Assembly: GCF_900142625.1 (NCBI RefSeq)
Contig: NZ_FRBN01000028.1
Span: 1-41,367 of the forward strand
Direction: 5' to 3'
DNA from: Roseovarius marisflavi
GTDB taxonomy: Bacteria; Pseudomonadota; Alphaproteobacteria; Rhodobacterales; Rhodobacteraceae
Length of the DNA: 41,367 nucleotides
Shown here: positions 10,701 to 25,700 of the stretch, piece by piece
Numbering within the stretch: position 1 is the stretch's first letter
Layout: each line of letters starts with the position of its first letter
The notes under the pieces: generated by a model
What the model was told of the DNA's origin: nothing
Seen by the model: the letters and a program-made list of their open reading frames with translations, nothing else
Databases searched by the model: none
Made by a program: the position numbers and the translations under genes

Positions 10701-13700
10701 GCGCCCGGGGTGTCGTCGTCGATCACTTCGACATCCAGTAGCCCGGTGCCGGACCGCAGGTTGGGGAACTCGTAATCGCCCGGCGTACCGTTGCTGTCAT
10801 CGGAAACCTGTTCACCAACAGCCAGTGTGCGTGTGGCGGTCGCCGCCGGATAATCCTGCTGGGTCACCGCGCCTGCAGCCACGTCGAGAAGCGCTGTCAG
10901 GCCCGCATCCTCGAAGCCCACGATATTGGCGCTTGTCAGACCGGTGATGCCGCTGATCGAAATTGCCTCGGTCGAGAAGCCGCCGGCCACCCAACCACTT
11001 CTGGACAGGGTCAGTTTCAGCTTGGCGGTGTCGCCATCTTCCGCGTCAATCCACTCGCCCAGGGTTAGATCGCTGACCGTTTCAAGGTTCTGACCGAAAC
11101 TCAGAACAGCGGTTTGGGGATCTTCACGCACATCGTCATCAATCTGGATAATGCCGATCGCAACGGCGTTGTCCCAGTTGGTGCTGTCGAAGGTGATCGT
11201 GCTGTTGCTTGCATCAAAGCGGCCCTTACCGCCCAAGTCGGCAAGTTTGATGCCTTTGTCAGTAAGTTCCTTCAGATCCGGATTGCCGGTCAGATCGCCA
11301 AGGTTGATCTTCACCACGACCTGATCGCCCGGTTCTACCTCTTTCGAAAGCTGGACCAGAATGACGTCCGAGAAGCCGGTGACATTGCTGCCCTCGATGA
11401 CCAGCGTGCGGCCATCCTCGACATAACCGTCATTCACATCGCCATTGGCATCGAACCCGACACCACCAGCGCTGACACCACCCGCGCCGGTAATGGCGTT
11501 GTCATCCGCGTCAAGCTGGATGCCATCCACACCCATGACGCTGAACACATCCGCCTCGGTCACCAGAACGCCCGGCGTATCATTGTCACGCAGCTCGACC
11601 TCGACATTGCGCACATCGATTGCGTCGTAATCCTCGGCGTTGGAAATCACCGAATGCTGCACCACGACCACGCGGTCGCCTTCCGAGCGGGCATCATCGA
11701 CCGCCCAGAGATAGACATCCTGCGCGTCTTCCCAGTTGGTATGGTCAAAGCGCAGCACAACGGCGCGGTTGGCAACATAGCCATCGGTGCCGTCAATCGT
11801 GACGGCGCGCATGAAGGCCTCCTCAGCCGCCTCGAACCCTTCCAGATAGTCCACATCGAACATATCGCCCTCGGCCACGGTCGGGGCGGGCAGGTTCGGG
11901 TCATAGGTGGTCGAAACCCACATCGTGTCGGCCTCGCCGTCGGGCAGCGGTTCTGGATTGGAAAAGGCGTCGTCGCGCTCGTCCTGCGGCGAACGCGCGG
12001 CGGAAACAGTCACATAGACCGCCTCACCGGCAACCAGCTGACGCGCCAGACGAACCGTATAGCTGTCAACCGACATACTACCAATCTCGCCCTCACGGAT
12101 GGCGGTAAAGCCGTCGGTATCCTGCGCCGAAGACGCTGTGGTGCTTTCATCAATGACCACGAGGCCCTCACCATCGGTGGTGACGTTGTAATCCAGCCCG
12201 TCAACAACCAGCCCGTCATAGAAGATATCGTCGGATTCAACCAGATGATCCGCCGCGCCCGACACGCCTTCAAGCTCGCGTGTGATGATGTCTTCCTGCA
12301 CGTCGCCCGCGACATTGATGATATCAGAGCCCAGCCCGCCGATCACGCGGTAGGCCACGCCGAAGGCCGTCGAGCGGACATAGAACTTGTCATCGCCTTC
12401 CAGCCCGTCGACCTCGACCACTTCCACGGTCGTGTAGCGCACGTTCAGACCGGCGCCAAAGATGCCCTTGTCGGTGATCGCGATATCGTCGGCAAATTCC
12501 GTGCCCAGCACCACCAGCTTGTCAAAGCCGGTACCACCATCAACGGAAACCGGTGCGTTGATGTTGTAGCGTACTTCGTCCTGGCCGCCGCCGGCGCGGA
12601 TGTCCGGCGCCTGCGCAACCGAGAATCCAAGTCCGATCTGCGGGCTGGCCACGCCCTCTTCGTCCAGCACGATCACATCGTCGGTGGTGTCGCCCTGCGT
12701 GATGAAGAGATCGAGGAAGTTGATACCGCCATCATCGTTGGTGTCGAACCGCTCGCCCCCGGTACCTGCGGGCAGCGCGGCATCCAGCGCGTTGCGATAG
12801 GCCGTGGCCTCGGTTTCGTCCGTGTCATCGACCTGCACGCCCAGTTCCAGCAGCTTGGCCGCATCAAGCGTCGCCATTGCACTGGCGGCGGTCTGGTCGT
12901 CACCGGTGCCAAGCACGAAATCCGCGCCTTCGACATGGTCATAAAGATGGGTCAGCAGCGCCCGGCCCACGTCAAGATCGGTTAGGTTGATGTCCCCGTC
13001 ATTGTTCCAGTCGTAATCGGTGGTCGCGCCAATCGCGAAGGCGCGGACGATGAAGAGGTCATTGTTGTCATCGCCTTCCAGCCGCAGTTCGGACTGGTTG
13101 GAATAGACACGGAATGTGTCGTTGCCGGTGCCACCCTGTGCCAGCAGCGGCGCAGAAGACCCGCGCGACAGCCAGCCACGCGTTGTCGAAACCAGTTCCG
13201 GGAATTCGTCCTGCTCAAGCAGGTTGCCCTCGGCGATGTTGCGGTTCGCGCCAAAGATCTGGCCGATCTGGAAGGTGTCGTCGCCCTTGCCACCGTCATA
13301 GGTGGCGATCACGTTCACATCGTCGGAATAGAAGGCGTCATCGCCGCCCTGCCCTTCGATGGTCAGCCGCCCGTTAAGCGCGGTGTCATAGTTGATCCGC
13401 TGAACCTCGGTGCTGTCCTCATTTCCGGGAAGGATGTCTTCATAGGCTTCCAGCGAACCATGCAGCATCGCCACATACCCCGGACGGTCGGCCACTTCGT
13501 TGGGCAGGAATGCCGCCGCGCGCATCAGGAAGATATCGTCGATCAGGCCGGTATCATTGGTTTCATCGCGGCCAAAGATCGTCATCTCGTCCACGCCGTC
13601 GGTCTCCGCACCGGTATCCAGCACATTGATCACGTAGTTGCGCGTGTCGGGTCCCTGCGAGCCAAGGGTGTAGACCTCGAACGTGTCGGTATCCGACATC

Positions 13701-16700
13701 CCGTCAAGAGTCAGCGTGTGCTCGGCCAGCTGGCCCAACAGGAACGGATCCAAATCAACGTCACCGTTATCCGCGTCATAGACCACATCCGTTGCCGAAT
13801 TCACCGCCGTGTAGGCAACCGTCGTGCCTGCGGGCGAGGTCTGCGTTGCCGTATCCTGCAGGAAGTAGACGCGGAACTGATCCTCGTCGTCATCGGTATC
13901 GTCAGCGACATCGTTCGTTGCACCGCCATAGGCGCGGGTCTTGGACCCGAGATAGATGAAACCCTCGCTACCCCATGTGGTGTTACCGTCGCTGCCACCG
14001 GTATCGCCGAAGGTGAAGAAATCGACATCAGAATTACCGAAAATCTGGGTCAGACGGTCGTCATACCCGGCAGCCCCTGCGGCCAGACCACCCTCGCCTG
14101 CGGCGACGTCGGGTGTATTGGGGTCGGTGCTCAGGCCCTTGGGCCGTGAAACACCTACCGGATTGGCACCGGATTGTGCCCCGGCCATCACCAGAACGGC
14201 GCCGGCAATGATCTTGCCGCGCAGATCCATATGGGTGCCAAAGCCGCCATCGGCATCGGTGCCCACGTTCAGCGCGTTATAGTCACCGCGCAGGATGATG
14301 CCCTTGCCGGCGACCGCTTCGGAGTTGGAATCGAAGTCAACATCGTCGGCCACGCGCAGCTCGACCGAGCCCATTTCCGCGTAGATCGAACCATGGGCAA
14401 AGATGCGATTCGCATCCGGGCTGCTGCCCCCGACGGCATCGTTATCCTCAGCAAAGCGCGCCGAGCCGTTGTCGATCAATTGCAGATTCTCGTTGGTCGA
14501 GCTGCTATTGCCCTCGTCTTCTCGCACCGTGATCCGGATATCGCCCAGATAGGTATGGGCAAAGGCCAGCCGCAGCTCGTTATCGGTCTCGGCCAGATAG
14601 ATATGATTGAGCGCCTCAAGGGAGACATCCCTGTCGGTGCCGTCATTAAGATCGTTGTTCTGCGTGAGACCCTCACGGCTGTCGATTTCCAGGTCGTCAC
14701 CAAACTCGCCGATGCTGCCGCCTGCGGCATCAAGATCAATGCTTTGGCCGATGACATTCGCGGTGTTGTCGTTACGCGCATCAATGATCGACCCGGCCTG
14801 CGTGCGCAGCGACACGTCATCATCCGAATGCACGGTATGGATCGGCATGTTGCCTGCGGTTTCGCTCAGGAAGATGCCGTCGGTGCTGTCCGACAGCGTG
14901 TCATAGGCGCGCAGCACGCCGCCGCCACCACCGCCGGAGATATTGGTGTCGATCTCCAGGAAGTTGTCGAACTGGCCAATGCCGCCATAGGAGAATCCGT
15001 TACGGGTCTCCAGCGTCGGGTTGGCAACCTCGCCTGCCACATCCGCATGATCCGGGTTAACGAAATCGGGGGCGCCGATCTTGCCCGAAGCCGCGATCAT
15101 CGTGATGCCCACGCCCGCTACGTCCGGATTGACCGACACGCCTTCATCGTCATTGGCGTCGATGATGCGCTGCGGTGAATACAGCAGCACATTGCTGCCG
15201 GTGGAGCGGATTTCCTCGACGCGCATGTCGCCGTTCAGCTCGGTGACTGCAATGTAACCATCTGTAATAACGGTCAGATCCCCGTTCTGATAGGCAGGGG
15301 TAGCATCGTTACCCGCATCCGAATAGGTGATCTCGGTGATCGCCAGAACGTTGATCGTGGGATTGCCAATGGTCGTGTCTACGGCCTTGACGATGATGTC
15401 GCCCGCATTGTCGCCCACCGTGGTGTTGAAGCCCGAGATCAGGCCCGGCAGTTCGCGCTCATCGCGGGTTGGGTCAATGCCCCGGAAATCATAGGTGGTG
15501 ACATCAATTGCATCGTCAGTGGTCGCATAGAGCCCCCGGCTGACGCCCTGCGCCGTACCGACCTTGTCGGGGCGGAAGAAGTCATAATAGACACTGTCGG
15601 GATCAACCGGCCCTTCAATCGGGAAGGGCGAATCCACGAACACGCCCCCGGCTTCGCCATCGCCTTCCTGGAAACTCGACGGCTCCAGTTCCACGTCGAC
15701 GGTATTGCCAGCCGAAATCCGGTCAATATTGACGATATAGGTGCCGGAATTGACGCCCTCGCGCTTCAGCGCCTTGATGTTGAGGTCGATATTGTCCTCG
15801 GCATCTACTGTGAAGGTTTCCACCGCCACCAGCGAATGGGTATCGGTCACATCCAGACCCGAAGTGCCAAGATCAATCGCCGTTCCACCCGGCGTTGCCG
15901 ACAGTGTCAGCGAATTGCCGTCTGCGGCCACGTTGGCATAGTAGAGATCCCCCGACGTCAGGCCATCAATCGGATCGGTCCCAAGCTGGGTATAGCGCAG
16001 CAGCTGGCCGTCGATGAATTTCGAGAACTGGCCGAGGAAGATCTCGTCACCGCCCGCCGAGACCTGGCCCGTGGTAAAATGCAGCGCCTCGGGCACACCG
16101 TCACTGGTGACAATATCCACATTTACCCGTTCGCTGTCCGAGCCGATGTCATTGACCGCCTCCATGTTCAGGATATTCGTGCGGATGATCGCATTGGCCG
16201 CTTTGATCCGGTAATCCGGGTTCGGGCCGGTTGGTTCACCGGCGGTCGCACCGCCCCGGTCTTCGGCCGACAGAATCGAACCGACCGCCCTGCCATCCAG
16301 AGAGGACACGGTTTCGTTCGACCGGTTGATGATCGACGTGGTGCCAATCGGGTTATTGATTGTTCCGTCGATGATGATGTTCGAATTGGCTGTCTCGGTA
16401 TTGATGATCTCGATCAGCGTCGGCGCCACATCCGGCTCAATGTTGAAATTGATCGGCACGTCGCCCTGACCCAGGCTCGGGCGCAACCAGACGGTTGGCT
16501 GATTATTCACGCCCACATCGATGGAATTGATGATCAGATCCTTGTCGGATTCGTTGATGATCGTGACCCGCTCCAACGACTGGCGGAAGGTCCATGTGCC
16601 GGAGTTGAGCGTCGAACCCGGCGAGCCGCCATCAATGGTATCGGAATAGAACGCCACGTCGCCCGGTCCCGGGTTAACGATGTCATTCACGACAATGCTG

Positions 16701-19700
16701 TCGGATTGGATCTCGCCGTTCATCAGCGTGGCACTGCCACTGCCAGCACTGTCATCGACGGACACTTCGACCGCCTTGGTGATCTGACCGGTGCCGCTGA
16801 TTGTCAACTCCTTGGTGACCAGTTCCGGCGAACGACCCGACAGGATTAGCACGTCACTGTCAAAGTCGATCTTCTGGGTTTTGACCAAGCTGCCCGGCTC
16901 GGACGATCCGCCGCCCGCAAGCGACCGTTTCGATGTGCGCGCATTCTTGCTGTAATCGATGTTGTCGCCGGTTTTCTGGTACAGGCCATTTTCCGTCGAG
17001 GCATAAAGCGCCAGACGGAAGTCGTTGTTCATGAACTGGGCAAGTTCGGTTGTTTCGCCGTTGCTGTTGGGCACCTCGATCCGCGGACCTGCGGTGACCA
17101 GTGCATCGCCACGTCCGAAAATGTCAGAGCGCAGCTTGGTGTTGTTCTCGGCATCGGAATTCACCCAGCCAAACAGACCGGACGAGCGCGAGAAAGCCTT
17201 GGACCGTGTCTTGACGTCATTGTAGCTGACGATCAGGTCCACACCCTGGAAGCCGGTCAGTTCAGCGTTGGCCTTCAACTCGACATCGGTGTCCATGGTC
17301 AGACGCACACGGCTGATGCCCTCGCCCTCCGCATAGAAACCGCCGCCGCGACCGTCGGATTTCGCAAGGATGTTAACGGCGCGGTTTGACGGGTCAACGA
17401 CCCCGTCCGCGTTGCCGCCATCGTAGACATCCTGAACCGTGGCCGTCACGATTGCTTCGCGCGCTTCGACCTTGGCACCATCCCCGATGGTTGTTTTCGT
17501 GTCGGTATCTTCCGCATAGAACTGCGCCAGCGCATCGGCATTGCCGCCAAAGCCCAAACCGCGCGCCACTGCGGACGACGAGCCGCGCACCGCGGTCGTC
17601 GATCGCATTGTCGCCAGGCCGCCTACCAGGATCACGGAATTGTCCCCGATCATCACTTCAGTGTCGATATCGCTGACATTGACCTTGCTTTCGGCATCCG
17701 CACTGCCGACGAAACCACCAGTGGTCGATTTCGAGGACGCCTCATTTTGGGTGATCGTATCCGCCAGAATCGACAGGTTGCCACCAGCCACGATGTTGGT
17801 CGAGCCACCGATGGTCGATTTGCTAATAACGGTCGAATTCACGATCGCGTCGGTATTGCCGACCGCAACCAGCCCGCCAGAGCCGTTGGTGGCGCTGGTC
17901 GTGGTGTCGGTCTCGGCAAAGGTCGTGATATTGACGTTGCCGCCCGCACGCACTAGATCCGCCGTCACATTGGTTTGCACGTCGACATTGGCCGTCAGTT
18001 CGGCCTTGTTCAGCTTGACGCCGATGATAGCACCCGATGCACCCTTGACGGTGGATGACGAAATGCCATCGCCGGTTTGCGGTGCCAGCAGGTTAAGCGC
18101 AATGCCCCCGGGCCCGAGAATCGTGTCGGTGTCGGCATTGACGCCGTTCTGCGTGATTCTGATGCGCAGATCATGTGTGCCATCCGAGGCCGACAGATCG
18201 ACAAAGCGCGCATCAATCAGGTGATCGGCAAAGCCGCTGCCGGTTCTTGGCACCAGGTCCAGTTTGGCCCCGCTGGGCGCCACACGCAGACCGATCTGGT
18301 CGTTGTCCATGGTGTTGGAATCGTAGAAGACATAGTAGGTCTGCCCATCAATCAGTTCGCCACCGCCGTTGATTTCAATCGGCAAATCCTGCGCCCGGAT
18401 CAGGCTGTGCGTGTCGGTATTGCCCTGATCGAGATCATCACCGATCGTCCCTTTGTCGGGTGTCAGTGCAATCACGTCGCTCACGAAGTCGGCATCCACA
18501 GTACCGGATCGATCCTGCACATAAGCGTTGAGGACCAGGCCTGTGCTGACGCCGGTCGAACTCAGGTCGAGCTGGATCGTCGCGCCGCCATTGGTCACGT
18601 TCGAGATCGTGGCAGAGGTGCCATTTGTGACGCCGCCAATGTTGAACAGATATACGGTACCGGAATTGAATCCCGAGCTGGCCCAGGTTCCGGAATTAAG
18701 TGTCAGGGAAACCTTGTTGCCGCTGTCCCACGTGTCCACGGTCATTGTTTTCGCGATGCGCGTGACCTCATTGAGACTGGTCGACAGGAACAACGTGCTG
18801 TCAGTTGCCGAGGAAACTGTCTCCGAGAAATCTGAGCCTATAGTGTCGGAGATATCGACCGTGACGCCATTGGCGAACCCGTCGTCAATCCAGCTTCCGC
18901 CGTCAGTCCGGATGATCTGGTCACCGGAATCCGTGCGCACGAAGTAGACAGGGATGTCGTCGAGCGTCGCCGTCTGGCGCAGTTGCAGGAAGGAATTGCC
19001 GCCCGGGCCATCAAGTTCGACGAAATAGACCTTTCCGTCCTCAAGTCCACCGACCTCCTGGCCGACATTTCCATCAGCGTCGCGGACCCGGTAAACAACA
19101 GCCTCACCATCGGCAAAACCATGGGCAGCCGGATCGCCTTCATCGTCAACGAAATGGATGTTGTTGTTGGCTGGCACGTCGCTGGTTGGATGGGCCGGGA
19201 TCACGCCGTCACCAGTGAATGTCGTCGTTACATCCACCTGCCGTGACGTGAACTCCAACGCGTCAGGCGCGTTGTATGTCACTGCCTGGTTGTTCTGCAG
19301 GTTATGGGCAAAGCCAAAGTTGATGAAATCATCACTGTCGATTTCATCGGGAGCGAACCCGTCGATAAGCGCGTTATCGACATCCGCTTCGTCCAGATCG
19401 GTGCCATTGGGTGCAAGACGGATCGTCACCGCATCGACCACAACCACGTTATAGGTGGTACCATGATTCAACCCGCCAACCTCGGTGCCGTCCACCAGGT
19501 AATAGACAACCTGATCACCTGTCTCCAGCCCGTGCTCGGCCGAGAAACTGATCGTCTCGCGGTCCGCATCAATGCCGGTGGCAACACCGCTTGCGTCACT
19601 GGCGGCGTCGCCAGAGAACTGCGCCCCGAAGGCAATCGTGTTGGTATTAATGTTAATCACCGCATATTCGCGGTTTACCGCAACGACTTCTGTCGTGCCG

Positions 19701-22700
19701 CCAGGGCCTTCCTGGGTCTCGTTCGTCGGGCCTTCCAATCCGCCTATAACGGTCGTGCCCTGTGCGTATTCGATGATCTGGCCCGTATCCAGACCGTGGT
19801 TCAGAACGGTAACCGTGTCATCGTTGCTTTGTGTCATGGTGATCCGGTAATCCGGGACATCGCCATCCTGCGGGGTCACGGCAGCCTCGACCGTGACATT
19901 GCCGCCTGCGTCAATCGACGAGCCTGAGCGGATATCCGCGGCCACGGTCGGATTGACCTTGGTGTCGGACTGGACGCTGCCCACATCGACGCCACCGCCG
20001 GACACACCTTTGCCGCGCGCGTCTGCCTCGGGTGTGGCGATCGCCGTGACACGCACATTATTGTCGGCCAGAACGGCGGTTTCCTGTCCGATATAGGCAT
20101 AAACCTCGGAGTTGGCCCGGGCATTGGCTGTTGTTAGCCCGGCAGACACCAACCCCCCATTGGCGGTCTTCACGTTCGAGAACGCTGTGTCGGTGCCCGA
20201 CGCCTCGACGATCAGGCCACCGACATTGATAACGGAATCGTCTCCGACGTCGGCGGAATCCAGAATATAGGCGCTGGCATCGCCATTCGCCTTGGCGGTC
20301 GTCGTCGTGATCCCGACCGCGACGATCCCCCCAACCGTAAAGCCAGTCGCCTCGGCGGTGGCCTTGTTCACGCCGGTGACGGTAATCCGTGTTTCTCCGG
20401 TTGTCGTGATGGTCGCATTGCCGCCGATATAACCGTCAACCGTGGCCTCGGCCGTTGCTTCGGGCGTAGTGTTGGAAACGGTGACGCCAAAGGATGCGCC
20501 AGCGGACGTACCACGGGCATAGGCCTCACTATCGGAGCCGTCGGCATTGTGCTTGGCGATGATTGTCAGCGACGCCGCATCAATCACGGCACCCGCGCCG
20601 ACATAGGCATCGACATTGGGCGAGGCGGTCGCTTCTGGGTCGACATTGCCGACCGCCACGACGCCCGCGCTGACCGACTGGATGTCGGAATAGGCATTCG
20701 CATCGGAATCCGCCGTCACCGACACATTGCCGTCTACATCAGCGTTGCCTCCGATTCGGGCGAGGACAATCGGCGAAGCGATTGTTTTTGCGATAGGAAC
20801 AGTCACATTAATGATACCGCCACCGGCACCGTCGGCATTGGCAATGGCATCCGCATCGCCGGTCGCGGTGACGATGACATCGTTGCCGGTCTTGACTTTC
20901 GCGTCCATATGCGCCCTGACCGATCCGCTCGCGGTCGCGTTCGCAATCGACGCACCGACATTGGCCAGCAGTCCGATCGAGAAGTTATCGGCATCGACCT
21001 CGGCGCGGTTGCGCATTTCGGCCAGCACCTCGACATTACCGGCCCCGGCTTTGACATCGCTATTGGCGCCACCCAGCATTTCGGCCAGCACTACGGCGTT
21101 GGCCTCGGCGGTCGGCACAGAGCCCTGGCCCGCGACCAGCCCCCCGCCTGCCGATTGGGTGATGGCCTTGGCGCCACGACCCGACAATGCGTTGCCTGCA
21201 TCGTTGATGTTATGCGCCGCACGCACCTTCACCCCGGTTGTTGTAGCCTTGAGGTCGGTACCGGTCCGCGCTGTCACATTCGGATTCAGCCGCACCTGCG
21301 CCAAGCTGACGCCTGCGGCAATAGCACCGGCCGTTACTGTCAGCACCCGGGCCTCGGCCTTGTGATCGGTATTGGCATCGACCGTCACGACACCGGCGGT
21401 CATTTCCACATCGTCGCCGATCTCGGCCCTGATCACGGGCGTGACATTCACGATCGAAAAGTTGAACGATCCGCCAATCGCGCCGGCGGCGCCGGCAATG
21501 GTTTCGGCATCGATCTCGACCTTGCTGGTCGCCTCGACAGTGACCGCGCCAACTGCGGTGGTCTTGCCGATATCGGCGTTGTCGTCGATCCGCGCATGGG
21601 TATCGACCGTGTTGGCATCCTGATCGTCGGCATTGATCTTGGTGTAAGACGCACCAAGCGCCCCGGCACCCACCTGGAAGCCGAGCGTATCGGCGTCGAT
21701 ATATTGGTCACTTGTCGCCTCGACCCGGATCAGCGAGGCATCGTCGACCGAGGCCCCATCGGAAATCTCGGCCAGCTGGGTGGAGTTGTCGTTGATGATA
21801 GCGACCGCTGCCCCAAGTCCGACGAACCCGGCATTGCCGGTCAACGCGAAATAATCGAGCGAGCGTGCGCTGTCGGCATCGACGGTCACCTGGCCAGTCG
21901 CGTCGGTATCACCACTGAGCCGCGCGGAAACCTTGCTGGAAACGTTCAGGACACCGACGACAGCACCAATGCCGCCCAGCCCGGCAGTCACCGTGCCCAG
22001 CACGAAATCTGCTTTTACGTTCTCCCGCGCCAGCACATTCGTGTCCCCACCGGTCACGAGAGACGCACCGCCTTCAATAACCGCGTTCACACCGCGGATT
22101 GGTCCCATGGACAAATCTTCGTTGGTGATCGGCGCCGCATTCAGGGAATTATTGACTTCGGTCGTGCCTATCTTGTTCCCCGAGATCATGCCTGCCGCGG
22201 TATCCATGCCGTCAGCGGCACGGTCATCGGCCGAATTTTCGGCAATATTCGCGTTGTCCTCGCTGTGGTCGTCGTAAAGACCAAGGTTGGTGGCCGCTTC
22301 TTCCGCCGTATTTCCGGCCTGCTCGCCAGCCTCGGTGGCCGCCGAAACCTCACCCTGATCGTCTGTATCATCTGTGGCGTCGCCATAGCGTTCCTTGGTC
22401 AGCGCGCTTTCAGACGGATCTCCACCATCCTCAGGGTTGGAATTGTCATATGTGTCCGAAAATTGCTCGCCAATCGACCAGACAGAGATCGAGCCGCCCA
22501 GTGCAACCACCCCGGCCGAAGCCGAAAGGGTGAAACCGCGCAGGCTCTTGTCGGACACCGCCCGCATCTGAACGTCGTCTTGGGCATAAACCATCGCACC
22601 CGAACCAATCGAGGCATTCACGTCATTCTTGATCGTACCAAAGCTTACCGCACCGGCGATACCCGCAATTCCCGCGCCAAGTGCACCGGCAGCCTCCAGC

Positions 22701-25700
22701 ATGCTCGCGCGGTTCGAAGCCACCACGACCACATCCTGTGCCGCATTGCTGGTCAGCGGAGTCAGCCTTTGGTTGATCATGGCGCCATCCCCGATCCGGG
22801 CGGTGGCGTCACTGTCGATCAGACTGACAGTCACAGCACCGGCGATACCGGCATAAAGACCGGCGGCACCAGCGACGGAAAGCGAAGTGATATCCTCGGT
22901 TGAGCTTGCACGCACGATCACACCGTGGCGATTGTTTTCAGTCGCCAGGAACCCGTCGCCGTCAAGATTGAATTCACCGTCGCCGTTCACCGCGCCGGTC
23001 TGAATCGCGTCGATCCCGTCGGCACCTGCACCCACCGCGTCAATCTTTGCGCCGTCGCCAATCTCAGCCTTGGTGTCCTTGTCGAACAGCAATACTCCGA
23101 CGCCGGCACCGGCGCCCCCACCGGCTACGCCGATCGCCACCGCGCCTGACACGATGAAGACATCGCTGTCGTCATTTGCCAGAACGCCAACATCACCACC
23201 CGCCTGGATATCAGCCGAATTGCCGATGATCGCATGCGTGGTATTGTCGATGTTGACCACGGAAATGCCGCCGGCGAGGCTGACTGTACCGCTGCCCGCC
23301 AGACCGGCCGATATGATCAGCACCTTCGATTTGGCATTAGCATCGACAATGACGTCATCCTCGGCGTCGATGGTGACATTGCTGCCGATCGTCGCCTTGG
23401 TCGTCAGTTTCAGGATCGACACATCAACGCCGGGCGCGCCCGAGCCGGTCCCGGCCACGGCAGCCGCCGCGCCAACGCCGACATGGTTGAAATCCTGACT
23501 CGCAGCGACGATCACCGACTGCCCACTATTCGGGGTGTCGGCGGCCTGGTTGATTTCGGCATTCGCATCAATAAAGGCCAGGGTTTCGCTGTCCACAATG
23601 TTGACCGCCGCGCCCACGGCAATGGCCGCAGTACCACCGCCGCCAAAACTGACCGCGTAGGTTTCGATATCATCTGTGGCACTTGCCGAAACCGCGACGC
23701 CCCTGAAATCGGGGTTGTCGGCTGCAGTGATCTGACGGCGCTGTGACAGCTGCGGATCGGTCGGCGATTCATCGGCGTTGCCGGTATCCCCGTCGATATC
23801 ACTGGGCGGGGCCACATCATTGGGCGTGCCCGTTTCCAGTCCCGACGCATTCGGTGCTGCCGAACGCAGGTCTGCCTGGCCCGTTGCACCCGAAGCCGTG
23901 TTAGGCGTCAATCCCGCCTCTGCTACACCTTGTGTATCGGCAAAGAACTGTTCCGTGAAACCGCCGGTTCGGGCCGAGACTGGCGCACCCACGTCATCGC
24001 CTTCACCTGTGACCTTGGCACTGGCACCAATAAAGGCATCCGTATCCTTGTCGACGGTCGCGACACCAACCGATGCACCAATCCCCGCCGTTCCGCCCAC
24101 GGCAATGCCGCCAACGATCAAATCAAGCTCGGACTCGTCCACCGCCTGCACGACAACGCTGCCCTTGGCATGGACATCCGCCGCCGCTGCGGCATCGTCC
24201 AGCAAGCTTTCCGGATCGTCACCGATAAAGGCCCGTGTCGTCATGTTAAGCACGAACACATCAGCCGCAACCGTGACGCCAAAGCTGCCGCCTCCTCCGG
24301 CGGCCAGCGAGAATGTGCTGAAATCCTCGTCGCTCACCGCATCGACCACCACGTTGCCGTCGGCGTCGATATCGGTGCCGTCCGCGATGAAGGCCTCGGT
24401 CGTCTTGGTGAAGACATGCACGTTGACACCCGCGCCAATGCCACTCTGGCCCGAAATCGCAATCGACCCTGCGACCGCGACGATGTCGGAATCCCCATTG
24501 GCGGTCACGTTGACATCCGGGTTACTTGCCCCTGCCGACACTGCATCAACGGTTGTCCCGGTGCCGATAAAGGCGCGGGTCGTCTCGTTCATTACTGTGA
24601 CAAGAACAGATCCGCCGACAGCCGCGCTAGACGTCGAACCCGCTCCAGCCGCCGCAACGATAATCAGATCCTCGCTGGAATCGGCAGTGACGTTCAGGCC
24701 ATCCTCGCCATCGGTCGTGACAAGAGCATTGCCCTCAATCGAGCCGATTACCTCATCAGTATGCACAAGCACCGTGCTGGCAAGCCCGACGGACGCGCCG
24801 CCCAGCCCGATCGACGCGCCGCCGGCAATCATCATCAGATCGGCATGCCCGTCCGCATCGACCGAGATATTGCCGCCCGCATTCAGCTTGGTCCGGTCAA
24901 CACCGAGGCCGCCGGTCAGGACGCGTGCGCGCGTGTTCGTCGTCGCCACCATGACACCAACCGACGCCGCCACCGCAGAGCCGGACGCACCGGCGCCGAA
25001 GGTCGCAGCGATCGAAGTGAAGGTATCGTCGCTCTTGGCTTTCACGGTGATCGCATCACCAGCGGTCAGTTCCGCCTCGCCGTTTACCGTGGTCAGCACA
25101 TCGCGTTCAATCACATTGACGTCAATGGCGATCCCCACCCCGGAAGAGCCCAGCGAAATGCCAAGGCTGCCCGCACCGGTAAAGAGTTCCATCGTGTCGT
25201 CGGCCTTGACCTCGACATCATCCGCCGCGTTCAGCGTGGCGTCGGTGCCGATGGTCGCCTTGGTCGAGGCAAGAATGACATTGACACTGGCCGATCCGCC
25301 CGCCGCCGCGCCCGACCCGCCGCTCAGTGCGATACCGGCGGCAAAGTTGGTAAAGCGTAGATTGGTCGATGTGAGCTCATCGTTCAGCGGGTCATCATCG
25401 CCACCGTCATCCAGAAGCTGCAAGGTATCCGACATCGGGGTCAGCGACGAGGTTGCCAGAACCTTCACACTGCCGCCGCCCTGCGCGACCAGAGAGGCGC
25501 CCATATTGACGGTCGCCGCCGTGTCGTAATCGTTGAAGATGTTCACCGAAATGGCCAGGCCAACGCCGGTGCCATTCTTCAGGCTGATCGCCGCGCCACC
25601 GGCAAGGTTCTGAACCTCGTTGACAGAGGAGGCCTCGACGATCACATCGCCGCCGGTTCCTGTCAGGCTCGACGAGGTGCCAACCGTGGCGTCGGTGTCG

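Noticed and set aside
5378..25529. Long plus-strand open frames opposite the giant gene (for example 5378-7537, 20549-22903 and 23778-25529)
   Set aside because: They are antisense to a clearly real repeat gene. Their translations are low-complexity or lack any domain pattern, and long empty frames opposite GC-rich repetitive coding DNA are expected.
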